Part shown: positions 60,772 to 64,000 of the stretch, piece by piece
Position numbering within the stretch: the first letter of the stretch is position 1
Layout: the number at the start of each line of letters is the position of its first letter
Assembly (NCBI RefSeq): GCF_000025725.1
Contig: NC_013943.1
Coordinates: 1,984,001 to 2,048,000 of the forward strand
Length of the DNA stretch: 64,000 nucleotides
Direction of reading: 5' to 3'
DNA from: Denitrovibrio acetiphilus DSM 12809
Lineage (GTDB): Bacteria; Chrysiogenota; Deferribacteres; Deferribacterales; Geovibrionaceae
Notes under the pieces: model-generated
Databases searched by the model: none
What the model saw: only the letters and a program-made list of their open reading frames with translations
Told to the model about the DNA's origin: nothing
Program-made: the position numbers and the translations under genes

Positions 60772-61921
60772 CAGTGAGGCTGTTTTCCTCCTTATACTTG
60801 TGCTCGGTGCATATATTGCTCCGATACTGTCACGTAAACTTATGTTCCCTCCATCTGTGGGTGAGGTTCTCTTTGGTATAGCCATTGCGCCCATTTATCA
60901 CAGGATAATGCACACCCAGGACATAATAAATTTCATGGCAGAGCTGGGCTTCCTTATACTCATGTATCTGGCAGGGCTGGAAGTTGACTTTGAAAACATA
61001 CGCTCGATGCGCAAAAAAGAGCTCATGAGCTATGTAGCGTCAATAAGCATCATAGCGGCGCTGTCCATGTCAATATCAACCACTCTGGGACAAAAGCCCA
61101 TCATGGGTGTTGCATATATGACAGTGGCAATCGGTCTGCTTTACCCTGTTTTGCAGGATCTGAAGCTCTTAGACAAACCGGAAGGTCAGTCACTGCTTGT
61201 GCTCGGCGGAATAGGTGAGATATTCTCTCTGGCCGGTCTGACGTTTATGTCACTCTATTACCAGTATGGTGTCGGGACACAGGCATTAATGCATCTTCTG
61301 GGGCTGATAGCATTTGTCCTCACTATCTATGCATTTTCGAAGCTTTTTCACCTGCTGATCTGGTGGTATCCGCGTATTTCGAACGTCCTCACAACAACAG
61401 GCACAGCTTCCGAAATGGGGATACGGGCAAACTTTGTTAATATGTTTATATTTGTTGCAGGGGCGGCTCTGATAGGGATAGAACCCATCATCGGCGCTTT
61501 CATCGGAGGGATGCTGTTTTCACTCCTCTTCCGCTCCAAACATGACATACAAGAGATATTCAGCGGTGTCGGGAATGGCTTTCTGATTCCTATATTTTTC
61601 ATAAACGTAGGGCTTAACTTCAAGATATCCTACCTCGCCAACACAGAAGTGATCATAGGAGCAGTGTTGATATCTATCCTTTTGCTGCTTATCAGATATC
61701 TTTCGATGATTCATTTTCTGTTCACAGGGGTTTCATTCAGGCTTTTCATGATAGCCCCCGTTGCTCTCTCCTTCCCTCTGACGCTTATGGTAACTGTGGC
61801 AATGTTCGGCATGAATTATAAGGTGATAACTGAGACAGAGGCCGCTATGCTGATCATATCCGCACTGCTGACTGCAATAGTTTACCCTATGCTGACTAAA
61901 ACACTGGCAAAAAGATTTTGA
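60764..61921 (+). CDS. CPA2 family cation/proton antiporter
   Basis: The 385-residue membrane protein with about 12 helices belongs to the Na+/H+ or K+/H+ exchanger (KefB/GerN-like) family. FLILMYLAGLEVDF near residue 67, FIFVAGAALIGIEPIIGAFIGGMLFS near 230 and FFINVGLNFKISYL are typical. It lacks the C-terminal RCK domain of KefC, which is supplied by the overlapping upstream gene. The transported ion is not certain. The next gene encodes a mechanosensitive channel. Confidence 0.9.
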   Translation: MHSSEAVFLLILVLGAYIAPILSRKLMFPPSVGEVLFGIAIAPIYHRIMHTQDIINFMAELGFLILMYLAGLEVDFENIRSMRKKELMSYVASISIIAALSMSISTTLGQKPIMGVAYMTVAIGLLYPVLQDLKLLDKPEGQSLLVLGGIGEIFSLAGLTFMSLYYQYGVGTQALMHLLGLIAFVLTIYAFSKLFHLLIWWYPRISNVLTTTGTASEMGIRANFVNMFIFVAGAALIGIEPIIGAFIGGMLFSLLFRSKHDIQEIFSGVGNGFLIPIFFINVGLNFKISYLANTEVIIGAVLISILLLLIRYLSMIHFLFTGVSFRLFMIAPVALSFPLTLMVTVAMFGMNYKVITETEAAMLIISALLTAIVYPMLTKTLAKRF

Positions 61922-61932
61922 ACGGAGTTTAT

Positions 61933-62775
61933 ATGCCCATCGAAAATGAAATGCTTATAAGAATAGCTTCAACTATCATAACAATTGCAATCATCATCCT
62001 GCTGAGAAATATATCTCTGAAAATGATCAAAAACAGAGATTTCCATCACAAAGAGGCAAAGATGCGAGCAATGGTATACACCAGAAAATTCTTTATGCTT
62101 CTGGTCATTCTCACCGTAGCTTTCATATGGCTTTCCCATATAAAAGACTTCGCTCTGTCCATCACAGCCCTTGCGGTTGCGATAGTTCTTGCTACTAAAG
62201 AGCTTATTTTATGCGTAACAGGCGGCATGATCAGAAACTATTCCCAGTCTTACCGCATAGGTGACCGGATACACATAGGTGACTACAGAGGCGATGTAGT
62301 AAATATTGACCTGCTCTCCACAACTCTTCTTGAGATTGGTCCGGGGGTCAGCTCTCACCAATATACGGGACGAAGCATCAACATACCAAACGGCATCTTC
62401 CTTTCCCACCCGCTTATCAACGAAACCTTTACAGAAAAATATATTCTGCATGTCTTCTCTGTCCCCATAAGTTCATGCGCAAAATGGCAGGAAGCTGAAA
62501 AAGTACTCCTTGAAGCTGCAAATGAAACCGTGCAGGACTATATCGAGGAAGCAAGAAAACATATGGAAAAGCTGAGCAGCAGAACCGCCTTTGAAGCTCC
62601 GAACGTTGACCCAAGAGTGACAATCATAATGGCGGACAAGGACACGCTCAATCTACTCGTTCGCGTTCCGGTGCCCTCACGCAGAAAAGGTAAGATTGAA
62701 CAGGCGATTGTCAGGCTGTTTCTGGAGAAATATGACAAATTTGGCTATAACCCGATGATACCGGAAAATAGCTGA
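61933..62775 (+). CDS. MscS family mechanosensitive ion channel
   Basis: The 280-residue inner-membrane channel has three to four helices (about 15-110), a pore-lining helix (ALAVAIVLATKELILCVTGGMIRNY) and the beta domain YRIGDRIHIGDYRGDVVNIDLLSTTLLEI, followed by IPNGIFLSHPLINET. It opens on membrane tension and releases solutes on osmotic downshift. ATG 61933 is chosen, with CGGAG five bases upstream; a TTG at 61918 overlaps the antiporter stop. Grouping with the antiporter suggests a shared osmotic or K+ response. Confidence 0.9.
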   Translation: MPIENEMLIRIASTIITIAIIILLRNISLKMIKNRDFHHKEAKMRAMVYTRKFFMLLVILTVAFIWLSHIKDFALSITALAVAIVLATKELILCVTGGMIRNYSQSYRIGDRIHIGDYRGDVVNIDLLSTTLLEIGPGVSSHQYTGRSINIPNGIFLSHPLINETFTEKYILHVFSVPISSCAKWQEAEKVLLEAANETVQDYIEEARKHMEKLSSRTAFEAPNVDPRVTIIMADKDTLNLLVRVPVPSRRKGKIEQAIVRLFLEKYDKFGYNPMIPENS

Positions 62776-62793
62776 CAAAATCAGTACCAGCCT

Positions 62794-63432
62794 CTATTGC
62801 TGAATCCGTTTGAGCCGAAGAATCCCCAGCCCCATAGTAATAAATATACCGCCGGTAATGCGGTGAAACCATACAATATTTTTCCGGTTATTTATAAACA
62901 TTCCGGCAGATTTAGAAACATATCCATAGCTGCATAAGGATATGAAAGAAAAAAACATAAATATCACGGTCATAACAAAAAACTGAGGTAGAACTGAAAT
63001 TTTGAGGTTCAGAAACTGCGGGAAAAGAGCAGCGAAAAAAAGTATCGGTTTCGGGTTTGTAGACGCAAGGAAAAAGCCCTCTTTGAAATATGAAAAACTA
63101 CTTCTGGCTTTTTTCGCAGAAGCATCAAAATCTGCTGTTAGACCATGCTTGCCATTTCTCAACTGCTTAACGCCCAGATAGATCAGATAAGCAGCCCCAA
63201 CAAGCTTAGTTACTGCAAACAGTGCCGAAGAGGCGAGCAGCAGCGCACCAAGCCCTGAGATTGAAACAGCCGACAGCAGAAAAAGCCCAAGGATATTCCC
63301 AAGAGAAGACATTGCAACAATCTTCATATCTGCTGTCATGCCGTTTGTTATGGCAAGAAAAATTGCAGGACCGGGGCTTATTATATAAAAAAACGAAACC
63401 ACTGAATAAACTATTAATATCTGATAATCCAT
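62794..63432 (-). CDS. LysE family amino-acid exporter
   Basis: The 212-residue membrane protein with six helices belongs to the LysE/RhtB family. It shows the conserved ISPGPAIFLAITNGM near residue 18, and SLGNILGLFLLSAVSISGLGALL and YLIYLGVKQLR follow. It exports amino acids or related compounds; the substrate is not determined. AGAGGT lies upstream of ATG 63432. It is convergent with the MscS gene, leaving 18 bases between stops. Confidence 0.92.
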   Translation of the reverse strand: MDYQILIVYSVVSFFYIISPGPAIFLAITNGMTADMKIVAMSSLGNILGLFLLSAVSISGLGALLLASSALFAVTKLVGAAYLIYLGVKQLRNGKHGLTADFDASAKKARSSFSYFKEGFFLASTNPKPILFFAALFPQFLNLKISVLPQFFVMTVIFMFFSFISLCSYGYVSKSAGMFINNRKNIVWFHRITGGIFITMGLGILRLKRIQQ

Positions 63433-63522
63433 TGCATACCTCTGCTGTACAGGTCCTTAATAGGAGGAAACAGGTTAAGTATATAACGGTTATAACTGCA
63501 AATCAAATTATTAAAAAAGGCA

Positions 63523-63547
63523 CCCTGTAAGAGTGCCTTAATGCTTA
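63523..63547 (-). terminator. Rho-independent terminator of the NSS symporter gene
   Basis: GGCACTC-TTACAG-GGTGCC followed by six T on the minus strand, 24 bases after the symporter stop. Confidence 0.85.
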
Positions 63548-63571
63548 TATTATCAATCCGTCAGGCGAATA

Positions 63572-64000
63572 TTACCCGAATAGCCCTATTTTGTTGAGGA
63601 AAACGATAAATATCGTTACAGGGGTAACAAAGCGGATCAGAAAAAACCAGACATTGAATACTTTGACAAGTTTGTCGGAGTCAACTATCTGCTGGCGCGC
63701 AATCTCTTTTTTCAAAGCATAACCCACATAAACAGAAGTAAGCATCCCACCTATAGGGAGCATATAGTTACTCGCTATGTTATCAAGCCCGTCAAGAATC
63801 GGCATACCGATGATTGTAAAATCACTAAGGACATTGTAAGAAAGTGCAACAGGTATACCTGCAATATAAACTGCAACACCCATAATCAGAGATGCTTTTG
63901 TACGTCCTATGCCTTTTTCATCAATAAGATACGCAACCACAACTTCAAAAATTGAGATCATAGAAGACAATGCTGCAAATGAAAGCAGAACAAAGAAAAG
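63572..64000 (-). CDS. Sodium-dependent (NSS/SLC6 family) transporter, C-terminal part
   Basis: The last 142 residues of a larger membrane protein; the 5' part lies beyond 64000 and the frame is open to the edge. LLSFAALSSMISIFEVVVAYLIDE, with the conserved helix 8 serine cluster that forms part of a sodium site, and helices down to FVTPVTIFIVFLNKIGLFG are typical of bacterial NSS symporters. These bring amino acids or similar substrates in with Na+. The ATG at 63961 is internal, not a start. Confidence 0.88.
   Translation of the reverse strand, partial: LFFVLLSFAALSSMISIFEVVVAYLIDEKGIGRTKASLIMGVAVYIAGIPVALSYNVLSDFTIIGMPILDGLDNIASNYMLPIGGMLTSVYVGYALKKEIARQQIVDSDKLVKVFNVWFFLIRFVTPVTIFIVFLNKIGLFG

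Noticed and set aside
1-64000. CRISPR array, insertion sequence, prophage or integrated element
   Set aside because: No regularly spaced repeats, transposase or integrase genes or att-like direct repeats were seen; genes are tightly packed housekeeping types.

Overview
This window is a dense chromosomal segment of a Gram-negative anaerobe. No phage, insertion sequence or CRISPR array is visible. The gene set is LPS core glycosyltransferases, a lipid-A N-domain protein, an Rnf complex, futalosine-type menaquinone genes (mqnA, mqnB), adenosylcobalamin-dependent ribonucleotide reductase and methylmalonyl-CoA mutase, and an oxygen-sensitive class III reductase. Together with the moderate-to-low GC this suggests a member of the Deferribacterota (Denitrovibrio/Geovibrio-like). 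That placement is an inference from gene content; no marker gene was compared.

Layout. 1-1003: lipid-A/LPS-type genes, cut by the window edge. 1194-2590: ammonium transporter behind a sigma-54-type promoter. 2625-7670 (minus): mqnA, trmL, an HTH/Zn-ribbon protein, rsfS, nadD, proA, proB, headed by tRNA-Gln(UUG) with a strong promoter. 7878-11296 (plus): Rrf2 regulator, B12-dependent nrdJ and a small unknown gene. 11282-14598: three glycosyltransferases. 14622-26470 (minus): a long housekeeping run of M23 peptidase, dedA, recN, nadK, tlyA, dxs, ispA, xseB, rlmN, two STAS proteins, a PilZ protein, pyrE and pyrF. 27216-34341 (minus): rpiB, glyA, a dCMP-deaminase-like gene and rnfCDGEAB. 34577-40283 (minus): a zapB-like gene, zapA, 6S RNA, rarA, ygfA, rny, ymdB and nadA. 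40410-42020 (plus): TPR protein and a small membrane protein. 42006-45289 (minus): class III ribonucleotide reductase under a cobalamin riboswitch. 45314-52314 (minus): propionyl-CoA to succinyl-CoA genes (carboxylase, mutase, MeaB). 52508-54886: metF, a radical SAM gene and mqnB. 54966-59198: lytic transglycosylase, Fe-alcohol dehydrogenase, branched-chain aminotransferase and an outer-membrane barrel. 59335-62775: a TrkA/USP protein, a CPA2 antiporter and an MscS channel. 62794-64000: LysE exporter and a partial NSS symporter.

The strongest theme is cobalamin economy. The window carries two AdoCbl enzymes (NrdJ and methylmalonyl-CoA mutase with MeaB). A cobalamin riboswitch precedes the B12-independent nrdD operon, so class III reductase is probably made when B12 is short. 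In that operon the glycyl-radical C-terminus of NrdD is not part of NrdD: a 56-codon gene at 42697-42867 encodes it separately, between nrdD and nrdG. This split enzyme is the most unusual thing I found. Other notable elements are a 6S RNA between zapA and rarA, the sigma-54 promoter of amtB, and a membrane stress operon joining TrkA/USP, antiporter and MscS.
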